A stretch of DNA of 8,965 bases from JBKBXU01 sp046313675 (GCA_046313675.1 JBKBXU010000185.1:1-8965); one strand, 5' to 3'. Positions 1-7,834 are shown, counted from the stretch's first letter. The notes: a model not told the origin generated them from the sequence alone. Translations and numbers: made by a program.

Positions 1-2150
1 AAAATGTTCAGGCAAAAATGGAGAGTTCTTTTGGGGCCGATTTTTCCAATGTGAACATTCATGTAGGGGAGCAGGCGAGTTCGGTAGGCGCTTTGGCCTA
101 TGCCCAGGGCAACGACATACACTTCGCCCCAGGCCAGTACAACCCCGAAACGCAAAGTGGACAAGAACTCTTAGGCCATGAGCTTACCCATGTGGTGCAG
201 CAAAGACAAGGACGTGTACAAGCTACTACTCAGGCCAAAGGGTTGGCTGTCAATGATGATCCTGCTTTGGAGCATGAAGCGGATGTGATGGGGAAGAAGG
301 CGGCAGGGGGGGAGGAGGTTGACCATTCCCACTCGTTGAGTAAAGGTTCCTCCATTGTTACTCAATTATCGACGGATCCTGAAAATATTACTTATAGTGT
401 AAGCCTTGAGGGAGATGCTATTAAAGTTAAAATAGGAGAAGGTTCCGAAACTACGGCTAATACAAAACAGATTAATGGGAATAACTGTAGAACCTGGATG
501 ATTGGCAATTATAACTGGAACGGAATAGTAAAAATATTAAAATATGCCTCTTCTGAGTTGAATAATTTTAACTACAGCATACCTACAGATCTAGAAGGAA
601 CTGATGGTGATAATACAAAAATAATCCCTATTGAAGGTATAAAAGCTATAATTGAGTTACAGGCAAAGAAAGCAACGGAGAATTCTGGCTCAAACGCAAA
701 TATTACATCCATTTTATCAAAAATTGATGGTTTGCCCGGGAATGGATTTGCAACCGGTGTTATGGGTGAAACATCAAGGATTGACCTGATGGATGAAAGT
801 GGCAATACAAATATAAATGACCATGAAGGAAATACTATTGAAGTTCCTTCTATGAATGCTGATCCGGCTACCTTATATGATTTCTTTAGGAATATTACCC
901 TTGCCAGAAATGGTTTATGGAGCGATAATGAAAATATAGTGAATATTACAGGTTTGAGAAGAGTTATAGACGCTGCTTCTTCTACACAATATAATGATAC
1001 TTTGGCTGCTTGCTGGATTTCAAATGAGGAAGGGGAAGCGGTTAAACATTGCACCACCTATTCAGGTACCACCGAACCTGGGAACAGAAATAATAAACGA
1101 CAACTCCAACCACAAACCATGTTGGTTAAGCTTGGGTATCATCAGTCAAGGCAACCAGGCGGAAGAACCCATCAAACATTAATAAAAGGGGCGGGGGTGA
1201 ATAATAATGAAAGGACGTTTAACAGTAATGATGCAGCAGGTATGAATTTTCACCATGGTGGAAATTCTGTAAATATTGGAGATATGGATAATGTACTTCC
1301 TGGAGGTACGGTTAGTTCAGAAAACTCATTTTTGCAAAACATTAAATTTGTAGAAATTTTCCATATCCTTTCAAAGTGGGGATTAAAAAATACAACACCA
1401 GCATATCAAATTCTAAAGGATTGGCATAACTATAAAGAAATCTTGGTTGAAGGCGTTGAAGGCGACAATTTAAATTTACAACGAGAGGGGGATGAGGGTA
1501 GTGTTCAAAGGAATATATCTACATCTACCGAATGGTTAGCAAATTACTGGATAAACATAAAAAAGGACCGGAACAGTTTATTGACAATACTTCAATCTGT
1601 CGATTCAAATTTTGTAGTACCTGAGAATTTTAGTTCTCTTAATAAAGATGAGGTTAAAGAGTTAATTTCAAGTGTGCATATAGAAGAAATATTTAAAAAA
1701 CAAACCGAGTATTACAAAGATTTAAATGATATTGATGGTAAAGCCGGAGCAGATTTCATCAAAATTATAGAAGGTAAAAAGACATCGGTTGAGGAATTGG
1801 TTTCCTTGGCTCAGGAGCATTATCCTAGAATAGAAAGCTTATTTTCATCCATGAACTCTAACTATGCTACTTATTTAAAAGGACTTAAGATGAACACTTC
1901 TCAAGAAAGGAATTTAATAAGTGATAATAATCAAACAGATGTACTTACAGATGATGCCTTACAAATTAATCAGAATGTAGGCTCCTGGTCGGAAGGCTGT
2001 CAGGTAATATTTGGTCCTGAGCAGTTTTATAATTATTGGATGGATGTAACAAACAAAGCTGAAGAAAGCGGACAAAGAAAGTGGTACTATACGTTGATAG
2101 ACATGTCTTCTCTTGAAACAGAAGTAAATACAGAATCTGGGGAAAATTAA
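1..2150 (+). CDS. DUF4157 (eCIS core domain) protein with C-terminal L,D-transpeptidase-like signature, 5' partial
   Basis: Large effector-like protein, cut by the left window edge. The first ATG (base 18) is probably not the start: the frame is open back to base 3 and reads NVQAK before MESSFGADFSNVNIHVG, which matches the interior of the DUF4157 domain. Numbering from that Met, the domain runs to about residue 97, with HELTH at 54-58 (zincin-type HExxH) and EHEAD at 85-89, whose Glu is the likely third zinc ligand. DUF4157 proteins are known associates and cargo of extracellular contractile injection systems. After a linker (SSIVTQLS) the protein becomes AT-rich. Residues about 300-415 resemble wall-enzyme-like proteins with an NIHRG...WSAGCQ pattern: TTEPG, LVKLGYHQ, then NFHHGG at 410-415. 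The matching SWSEGCQVIFG, with Cys661, comes only about 250 residues later, followed by a YYTLI end. An L,D-transpeptidase-like cysteine active site is therefore plausible. The domain call is firm. The catalytic role is moderately supported, and cargo status is inferred because no eCIS genes are visible. Confidence 0.85.
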   Translation, partial: NVQAKMESSFGADFSNVNIHVGEQASSVGALAYAQGNDIHFAPGQYNPETQSGQELLGHELTHVVQQRQGRVQATTQAKGLAVNDDPALEHEADVMGKKAAGGEEVDHSHSLSKGSSIVTQLSTDPENITYSVSLEGDAIKVKIGEGSETTANTKQINGNNCRTWMIGNYNWNGIVKILKYASSELNNFNYSIPTDLEGTDGDNTKIIPIEGIKAIIELQAKKATENSGSNANITSILSKIDGLPGNGFATGVMGETSRIDLMDESGNTNINDHEGNTIEVPSMNADPATLYDFFRNITLARNGLWSDNENIVNITGLRRVIDAASSTQYNDTLAACWISNEEGEAVKHCTTYSGTTEPGNRNNKRQLQPQTMLVKLGYHQSRQPGGRTHQTLIKGAGVNNNERTFNSNDAAGMNFHHGGNSVNIGDMDNVLPGGTVSSENSFLQNIKFVEIFHILSKWGLKNTTPAYQILKDWHNYKEILVEGVEGDNLNLQREGDEGSVQRNISTSTEWLANYWINIKKDRNSLLTILQSVDSNFVVPENFSSLNKDEVKELISSVHIEEIFKKQTEYYKDLNDIDGKAGADFIKIIEGKKTSVEELVSLAQEHYPRIESLFSSMNSNYATYLKGLKMNTSQERNLISDNNQTDVLTDDALQINQNVGSWSEGCQVIFGPEQFYNYWMDVTNKAEESGQRKWYYTLIDMSSLETEVNTESGEN

Positions 2151-3350
2151 TTGAGTTTTTTATTGCTTAAATTTAAATTCTTCCACTTTATATGTTATTT
2201 GAGGGTTAGGGTAATAATCTTCAATATTAACATGGTATCTAAAAATCTCTGAGATATTTTTACTTGTGTCATAAACTACACGAATAAATTGTAATTCCTT
2301 ACTATTGTAAAAAGAAGTGAAGTCTTGAAGAAGGCTTTCGGTATTATAGTTTATTATATTTTCTGAAAAGAAATAAGGGTTTCTGTGGAAATCCGCATGA
2401 AAGCTATACCCCTGAACAAAACATTTTTTTATATGTCCTTTTTTTCTTTCAATAATCTTATATGGATAAACTCCATAATGATATGCCTCTTGTTCTTTAT
2501 TGACATATTGAAATTTAGCATTAAGATTTTTTATAAGCATTTCTTCTTGAAGCTTGAATGAGTTGCTTATTATTTTTTGTATTTCTATTGGATAAAATAG
2601 ATCTTTAAAAGGAGGTTTCGGAACTTCTTTAAGAACATACCCTGAGTCAGCATGACTTCTCATTGCCTCGAGATTAATAAAGTTTTCATGAATTACCTCC
2701 AGATCTTCCTTAGACAATAAATTGTTAAACAACTTCCTTAAACCCTCGGGATTTTCTTTTAAAAGATGCATAGGGAGCATATTTTGAAATTTCCGATCCT
2801 CTTCGGTACTTTCAAAATCACTTACATAGTGGTTCTTGTACAAGTAGGAATGTTCTGATTTTCTATTGTTTGTTAAATATAGTATTGGTTCTTTCATGTA
2901 TTCCTCGATCTCTTTTTGTTTTATTGACCAAACTTTGAAATGTTTTTTGGAAATATCTTCTTCATATCCTTCATTTACCTTTGCCTTTATTGCTATTTCC
3001 TGTATAGGCAATAATGCTTTTTCATACTCTCTTATAAAAGATAATGTTAAGCTCCTAAGAGCTCCAGCAGGAACATTGGATATAGAAAAGATTTGTTCAA
3101 GCTCTTGGGTAAGATCTTTATTTAACAATAAAAGTGAATCTGTTTGTATGCTTAAAGATAGTAAGCTTTTTGAAGCTCCTTCTTTACCTGCTTTGAATTT
3201 AATAGTAACTATTAATTCAGGTACTTCCGGGCCATCTTTAAAATTCAGAAATAGATTGCCGGCTTTATTATCCGTTGCCCAATAAGTCCCTGTGTCCCCA
3301 TCAAAAAGATAGTTGGGGTGATAATTGGCGACAAATTTATTTTTCGGATT
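360..3350. other. AT-rich block spanning the C-terminal parts of two convergent genes
   Basis: By hand count, bases 1-360 are about 52% GC and bases 361-600 about 34%. Sampled lines of the lipoprotein gene are about 28-32% GC in its body but again about 50% over its signal-peptide end (3421-3480). The neighbouring T9SS gene is near 43% in a sampled line. The block thus starts just past the DUF4157 domain and ends close to the lipoprotein's N-terminus. This looks like a horizontally exchanged cassette; the boundaries are approximate. Confidence 0.55.
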
Positions 3351-3524
3351 TATATAATCTGAGGCATAAACCGAATCCGGAAGTATTTCTATCCATTTGG
3401 TGCGTACTTTTTCTACAACATGGATGTCTGCGCCTCGTTCGTTCTTGGTTTCTGGCGAAGAACATGCTACAAACAGCGTCAGAAAAATCAGTGCAAACAC
3501 AGAGGCTATCAGATTTTCTTTCAT
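2160..3524 (-). CDS. Lipoprotein with discoidin-like (NADase-type glycan-binding-like) N-terminal domain
   Basis: Predicted 454-residue lipoprotein. I chose the ATG at 3524 because it gives a compact signal peptide ending LFVAC with the lipid-modified Cys at position 21. An in-frame TTG at 3539 would add five residues (MKRYL) and cannot be excluded. Residues about 45-180 resemble a discoidin/NADase-type glycan-binding fold: the segment NPKNKFVANYHP leads into LFDGDTGTYW at 73-82, the usual 'LFDGdxxTxW' signature. The C-terminal half (about 190-454) is charged, aromatic-rich and not recognised. The gene converges on the DUF4157 gene with 9 bp between stop codons. It lies downstream of the T9SS protein gene, separated by a strong hairpin, and I see no clear TAnnTTTG promoter between that hairpin and the start. 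Base composition is AT-rich except for roughly the first 45 codons. A role as partner or immunity protein for the neighbouring effector is only inference; a carbohydrate-binding surface lipoprotein is equally possible. Confidence 0.85.
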   Translation of the reverse strand: MKENLIASVFALIFLTLFVACSSPETKNERGADIHVVEKVRTKWIEILPDSVYASDYINPKNKFVANYHPNYLFDGDTGTYWATDNKAGNLFLNFKDGPEVPELIVTIKFKAGKEGASKSLLSLSIQTDSLLLLNKDLTQELEQIFSISNVPAGALRSLTLSFIREYEKALLPIQEIAIKAKVNEGYEEDISKKHFKVWSIKQKEIEEYMKEPILYLTNNRKSEHSYLYKNHYVSDFESTEEDRKFQNMLPMHLLKENPEGLRKLFNNLLSKEDLEVIHENFINLEAMRSHADSGYVLKEVPKPPFKDLFYPIEIQKIISNSFKLQEEMLIKNLNAKFQYVNKEQEAYHYGVYPYKIIERKKGHIKKCFVQGYSFHADFHRNPYFFSENIINYNTESLLQDFTSFYNSKELQFIRVVYDTSKNISEIFRYHVNIEDYYPNPQITYKVEEFKFKQ

Positions 3525-3541
3525 TAAATATCTTTTCAATT

Positions 3542-3577
3542 AAAAAGCTCTAAAAGTGGTAACTTTTAGAGCTTTTT
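3542..3577. terminator. Perfect 16-bp hairpin, probable bidirectional terminator
   Basis: Arms 3542-3557 and 3562-3577 are perfectly complementary around a GGTA loop (plus strand). A-tracts begin the left arm and T-tracts end the right, so either strand gives a hairpin ending in a run of U. It lies about 40 bp past the stop of the large minus-strand T9SS gene and would end that transcript. It is also the first convincing stop for plus-strand transcription leaving the DUF4157 gene, which would first cross the lipoprotein gene in antisense. Its near edge is only about 17 bp upstream of the lipoprotein ATG, so it might alternatively act in that gene's leader. Confidence 0.8.
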
Positions 3578-3581
3578 CTAT

Positions 3582-3616
3582 TTAAAACTTAAAACTTAAA
3601 ACTTAAAACTTAAAAC
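3582..3616. repeat. Tandem heptamer array (TTAAAAC)x5
   Basis: Five uninterrupted perfect copies of TTAAAAC sit between the terminator hairpin and the stop codon of the T9SS protein gene. The last base of the array is the final base of that TAG stop on the minus strand. The array is in the 3' untranslated region, so a change in copy number would not shift any reading frame. On the minus strand each unit junction reads TAAGTTTT, one mismatch from the Bacteroidota -7 box, but there is no evidence that it is used. Such short arrays usually arise by replication slippage. Confidence 0.9.
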
Positions 3617-6600
3617 TATCTAACTATCGTCATCTTCTCCTTTATCAACGAATCCTTACCGTTTGACAGGTGCAGGTGATACATGCCCGGAGTAAGTTGA
3701 TCTGTAGGCAGGGTTAGCATGATGGAGCCTTGAACTACCACACCCGACATCATTAACCTTCCGAAGCTGTTGTAAACCGCATACTGATAATTTTCTTCCA
3801 AACTTCTGTCAAAGGAAACATGCACGGCATGGTTTGCAGGGTTTGGATATAAGTTAGTTTGCAGAGCAGGTGCTTCGGTGCCGAAACGACTGGAGTTGCT
3901 CTCAATGCTCAGACTGTTTACTTCATCTTCAGAAAGATCTATGACTGCTGCCTGATAAACTTCACGGGTGTTTTCGTCCTGTATAAAGGCTACAACCTTA
4001 AGGTTTCCGCTATGCTCTGTAGTAGGCCTCCAGGTGCGTATGATTTCTTTTGACGTACCTACTTGCCAGTTGGCATCTTCTATCCTATTGCCTGCGGCAT
4101 TTGGTATTAGTTTGCGGACTACGTTGCGGTGCGGAGTATTGTTCCCTGCAACATAGACTGGGTCTTCTACAATGGCGATTTGAAGATTAAAGGGACCCTC
4201 CAAGGATTCAATTTTGGTGATACGTGTCGTTATTTTTATTTCACCATTTTCAAGAGCATGTGCAATAGTTACATCAAAAGGAGCCTCAAGAAGTGTTCTT
4301 CGATTATATGCTTGTTCTCCCCAGCCTGAAGAATATGCAGCATTTTCAAATTCAATGCCATCTATTACAGTTCTTGGAACCGCAGGTATTCCATAATGTA
4401 AAGCTCTGGCACTTGGATCAGCTGTATTAAACTTATTTATTTGGTCTTCACCAGGGAAGCTTGTATGATACCTTAGGTCTATCTGCTTTAGATTTGGTAG
4501 TTGACCATCTAAAGCTAAACTTTCAGTTCTTGCTTCTTGTGATGAAAGATTGGTAAAATGCTCAATTAAAACAGTCCTGTTTCTCCTTCCTACAAAGAAG
4601 TCGTCAAATGCAAAACCTTCATAATGGCCTGGGAAGTTGCTTGCATCACTGGCAAAGGCCATTCTAAACCTGATTTTTCTGCCTTCAGAGGCATTTTTAA
4701 CATTTCCTAAAGCATACTTTGAAAAAGTCCATTCATTCATGCTGGTGCCTGACCATCCATAAACAAATCCATCATAATCCGGGTCACTTGTTGGTTGTCC
4801 TTCCGCATTCAGGCCTTGGTCTCCGGGACGGGCAATAATATAATTTTTATTATACCAGTTTTCACCACTATAGGCAGCATGTCCCTCATTTACTCCTACT
4901 ACTCGCCATTCTTCTTGCCCTAAATAAGCACTATCTGAGGCTGTATATTGTAAAACGGCCCCATCTCTATCTTCTTCCGTTAAAAACCACGTCCTTAGCA
5001 TAACCATAGGATCTTCTATTTGAGATAAGTCGAAGCATGGGCTTTCAACCCAGGAGTTTTCATTGTGGTGATACATTGTGGTATCTTTTGCGGTGATCCA
5101 TGATTTTCCGGAAAAACTATTGTTGATATTCAACCCTTCAGGGGTTTTAAGAGACCAACTGGAGTTTCTCCCCATATCCAATTCATCACAGCTAATCCAG
5201 CCATCTTTAGTATTAAAAGAAGTGATGTAGGAAGTTTGTGTTAAATCGATCATTGGGAAGACTGGCACCTTCTTTTTTAACGACGAACTACAGCCATATT
5301 CATTGGTGATATTTAATTTTATCGTATAAAGGCCGGGGTTTTGATATCTATGGGCTGGATCTTTTAATGTTGAGGTGTTGTTTTCAGATGATAGATCGCT
5401 GAAGGTCCAGGCATAATGTTTTATAGTATCAATGACGTTTAGATTAATGGTTTTGTCTTCAAATCGGGTGCTGTCGCCCTGGCAAAAGTGCTTGGCTGAA
5501 AAGTTAATGTCAGGATATGAACCTACACGGAAGGAACGTATAGCTTCACTTGGACAGGAACCATCTTGCAAGGTGAGCCTTAAACGCACATCATATTCTG
5601 CTTCCCTTGCATTATATGTGGATGTGATAACACCTCCAGAATTATTGCTAAGTGTAGTTCCATTGCCAAAAAACCAGGTATAAGAATTTGGTTGATCGAA
5701 GACTGTTTCTGATAAATTAGTGAAAGAAATGTCATCCTGGTCACAGAAAGGTTGAGGCGTGGTGACAGTAAATTCTGCCAAAGGCGCTTTTTTCATATAA
5801 AAAGATTTCGTCCCTGATGCGGGACAATTGTCTCCGCCAGGAACGGTATATTGAATAAAGTATTCTTTTGGCCTTGATTCCCATGAATATAAAATGTTGT
5901 TTTCATCATCATTGACAAATTCTTCTATCTTATAAGGAACAAAGGTGCTGTCATTTCCCTCATTGACGTCAGGGGGTAGAGGAGGGTAGGTAGGGTATAC
6001 CTGGGTGCCATACCTTTCTGCTCTATAGTAGGTAAAAGTACCGCCTGGGATAGGACGCCGCAGTCTGATGGTGTCCTGGTTGTTGCTGCAATACTGGGAA
6101 GAAAGATCATCCAAAAAAAGGATACGGGGCTGACTTATTATTACTGCTGTAGTGTCATAAAATATGCTAGGATTTGATGGGGTATGATTCGGTCGCACTA
6201 CTTCAATAAATAATCTGATAACATTATTGTTATTAATATAAGGATAAACTCTATAAGTTCTTTCTATATCTTGTGTGGGATGAGATGGGACTGGAGAAAT
6301 ACGTTGGATTGCCCCGGGAGGCTCTGAACTAACATTAAGAATATAATGATCGTCTCCCACTTCTGAGGCGTCAATGTAGATGTTTTTTTCCAATCCAAAA
6401 TAATTGGTACATAAAGGACGGTCGTGTTCCAGCCAATCCGGTAGTGCCGAGTTTATAATAGTCAGAGGTATGTTTAAGGTATCTTTACATCCGGTCTCTT
6501 CGTTTTCCCGGGTATAAACGATGGTTACCTGTTTGTCGTCAGTAAGCGGGTAAAAGGCTCTTGGATGAAAGTGGTCTTCAATAACTGCCGGTCCTGAAAA

Positions 6601-7680
6601 ATACTGAATGATATCTCCAGAGTTTGGTCCAGTGACTTCTGAAAATGGAAGTTCATATGGGTCAACATCCACGTAAAACTCAGTGTCTCCTGTATATACC
6701 GGCTTGGGGGGTAAGTTATTTATATTAATTCGTAACTCCGCAGTGCCTATTTCAGTTGATCCATGCCTTACCACTACCCGGACATCAAAGGCTTGGGTTT
6801 GACTGGTAGTAAATCGATTGCGAGTAAGATCAGTATTACTCCGTTGGCTGGATCCGTTTAAATAAAACCGATAGGATAAACCTGCCTGAGTTGAGGGGCT
6901 TGCTATTAAAGTAATATTTTCTCCAGAACATACCCGATTATCATCATTGGTGCTGAATAAATACACAACGACCGGGTTTGTAACCGTAATTACATTACTA
7001 TAGTTTACGGAAGATACGTCTTGACTGTTAAAGGATCTTACTCTTATGTATAAGGTTTTATTAGCGGTTAATGTATTTATGGTGTATGAAGTTCCGTCTA
7101 TTGGGCTACCGGGGACATCGCCATAGGCAGTTGAATTGGAAAAGTCTTCATTTTCTGACACATATACTTCGTACCGGTGAGCCCCGTTTGCAGGAGCGTC
7201 CCAAGTAATGCCAATGGATCCTACCAGAACGCTATTGTTTAATGCCAGGTTAGTAGGTGCGGTTGGACTTGTAGTAGCTGTTCCTTCCACCCAGGCTGAA
7301 ATTGAGGATTCTCCTGTTCCTGCTCCAATGGATCGTACCCTGAATTTATATTCAGTATTAGGAATTAAGTTGTTGTTATTGTTCGTATTGGGTATGCTAT
7401 GGATAACATATTGTCTATTTGTTGTTGAATGAACAGAACCGGGATTGCTGTTGGGATTGGGAAAATTACTACTTGCCGGGGTAACAATCTGGAGTTCATA
7501 TCGAATGGCATCCGCATCTAACCCAGAGGAAAGGTTCCAGGAAAGGCTGATGTTTCGCGTTCTCGCATCAATATCTAAAGTCCCTATAGTTGGGGCAGCG
7601 GGCGGAGGAGGTGTAACATCGTCCTGACAAAATACAGCCGTAGAAATAAAAATTAATAGAAATGGGAGTAAAAGCTTCAT
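3616..7680 (-). CDS. T9SS-secreted multidomain surface protein (FN3, PKD, MAM-like, Omp28-like, type A sorting domain)
   Basis: A 1354-residue exported protein. The order of modules is: a signal peptide (residues 1-18, MKLLLPFLLIFISTAVFC, then Q); two fibronectin type III domains (about 28-137 and 139-235, the first with a poly-Asn loop near 99-104); an Ig-like module (about 240-322); uncertain beta-rich modules (about 325-630); two PKD-like domains (about 634-722 and 723-809, with YTWFFGNG and YAWTFSD cores); a MAM/choice-of-anchor-like domain (about 814-1033, ending GFAFDDFFVG); an Omp28/thioredoxin-like domain (about 1037-1258, VLIEHFTN, YHTSFPGED, GIPAVPRTVIDG); and a type A T9SS sorting domain (1273-1354, YPNPA at 1278-1282, GMYHLHL near the end). 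The protein should cross the outer membrane by the T9SS and be cell-attached or released. The Omp28-like module has Ser1047 and Ala1050 where active relatives carry CxxC, suggesting a structural or binding role. No enzymatic site is visible. The ATG at 7680 gives the signal peptide directly, and a -7 box lies about 67 bp upstream. Confidence 0.92.
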   Translation of the reverse strand: MKLLLPFLLIFISTAVFCQDDVTPPPPAAPTIGTLDIDARTRNISLSWNLSSGLDADAIRYELQIVTPASSNFPNPNSNPGSVHSTTNRQYVIHSIPNTNNNNNLIPNTEYKFRVRSIGAGTGESSISAWVEGTATTSPTAPTNLALNNSVLVGSIGITWDAPANGAHRYEVYVSENEDFSNSTAYGDVPGSPIDGTSYTINTLTANKTLYIRVRSFNSQDVSSVNYSNVITVTNPVVVYLFSTNDDNRVCSGENITLIASPSTQAGLSYRFYLNGSSQRSNTDLTRNRFTTSQTQAFDVRVVVRHGSTEIGTAELRININNLPPKPVYTGDTEFYVDVDPYELPFSEVTGPNSGDIIQYFSGPAVIEDHFHPRAFYPLTDDKQVTIVYTRENEETGCKDTLNIPLTIINSALPDWLEHDRPLCTNYFGLEKNIYIDASEVGDDHYILNVSSEPPGAIQRISPVPSHPTQDIERTYRVYPYINNNNVIRLFIEVVRPNHTPSNPSIFYDTTAVIISQPRILFLDDLSSQYCSNNQDTIRLRRPIPGGTFTYYRAERYGTQVYPTYPPLPPDVNEGNDSTFVPYKIEEFVNDDENNILYSWESRPKEYFIQYTVPGGDNCPASGTKSFYMKKAPLAEFTVTTPQPFCDQDDISFTNLSETVFDQPNSYTWFFGNGTTLSNNSGGVITSTYNAREAEYDVRLRLTLQDGSCPSEAIRSFRVGSYPDINFSAKHFCQGDSTRFEDKTINLNVIDTIKHYAWTFSDLSSENNTSTLKDPAHRYQNPGLYTIKLNITNEYGCSSSLKKKVPVFPMIDLTQTSYITSFNTKDGWISCDELDMGRNSSWSLKTPEGLNINNSFSGKSWITAKDTTMYHHNENSWVESPCFDLSQIEDPMVMLRTWFLTEEDRDGAVLQYTASDSAYLGQEEWRVVGVNEGHAAYSGENWYNKNYIIARPGDQGLNAEGQPTSDPDYDGFVYGWSGTSMNEWTFSKYALGNVKNASEGRKIRFRMAFASDASNFPGHYEGFAFDDFFVGRRNRTVLIEHFTNLSSQEARTESLALDGQLPNLKQIDLRYHTSFPGEDQINKFNTADPSARALHYGIPAVPRTVIDGIEFENAAYSSGWGEQAYNRRTLLEAPFDVTIAHALENGEIKITTRITKIESLEGPFNLQIAIVEDPVYVAGNNTPHRNVVRKLIPNAAGNRIEDANWQVGTSKEIIRTWRPTTEHSGNLKVVAFIQDENTREVYQAAVIDLSEDEVNSLSIESNSSRFGTEAPALQTNLYPNPANHAVHVSFDRSLEENYQYAVYNSFGRLMMSGVVVQGSIMLTLPTDQLTPGMYHLHLSNGKDSLIKEKMTIVR

Positions 7681-7746
7681 AGCTAAATTTGTATTTTTAG
7701 TAAAGGGTAAACTGAACTAAGTCTCATAAGGAAGCATAGTTAAATG

Positions 7747-7754
7747 CAAATATA
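7747..7754 (-). promoter_or_regulatory. Bacteroidota -7 promoter box for the T9SS protein gene
   Basis: On the minus strand this reads TATATTTG, a full match to the Bacteroidota sigma-70 -7 consensus TAnnTTTG. It lies 66 bp upstream of the ATG at 7680, implying a leader of roughly 60 nt. No good TTG -33 element is visible at the expected spacing, so the assignment rests on the -7 box alone. Confidence 0.5.
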
Positions 7755-7790
7755 TAGGAAAAAAGTCGTCACTTAAGTAATATTTTTTAA

Positions 7791-7834
7791 AAAAAAGAGT
7801 TTTTTGAATAACAAAATAAGACAAACTCTTTTTT
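7791..7834. repeat. 12-bp inverted repeat in the divergent intergenic region
   Basis: AAAAAAGAGTTT at 7791-7802 pairs perfectly with AAACTCTTTTTT at 7823-7834 across a 20-nt spacer. It lies between two divergent promoters and its right arm overlaps the candidate -33 TTG of the plus-strand gene. It could be an operator or a DNA-structure element. It is low in GC and therefore weak as a terminator, and no upstream transcript obviously needs stopping here. Confidence 0.5.

Noticed and set aside
18..20. ATG at 18 as the true start of the DUF4157 gene
   Set aside because: The frame stays open to the window edge and the preceding residues NVQAK continue the DUF4157 domain, so the start is almost certainly upstream.
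572..1057. 161-residue open frame on the minus strand
   Set aside because: It lies entirely antisense to the DUF4157 gene, has no recognisable domain or promoter, and reads as an opposite-strand shadow.
2866..3285. 139-residue open frame on the plus strand
   Set aside because: It is antisense to the lipoprotein gene, whose signal peptide, lipobox and discoidin-like motif are convincing; the plus-strand translation shows no family features.
3275..3553. 92-residue open frame on the plus strand over the lipoprotein start
   Set aside because: It overlaps the signal peptide region in antisense and runs into the terminator hairpin; no domain or start context supports it.
3582..3616. Heptamer array considered as a small CRISPR or integron-like repeat
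   Set aside because: Units are only 7 bp, contiguous without spacers, and no cas or integrase gene is present.
7791..7834. Inverted repeat considered as a rho-independent terminator
   Set aside because: It is between divergent promoters with no incoming transcript to end, and its stem has very low GC with a long loop.
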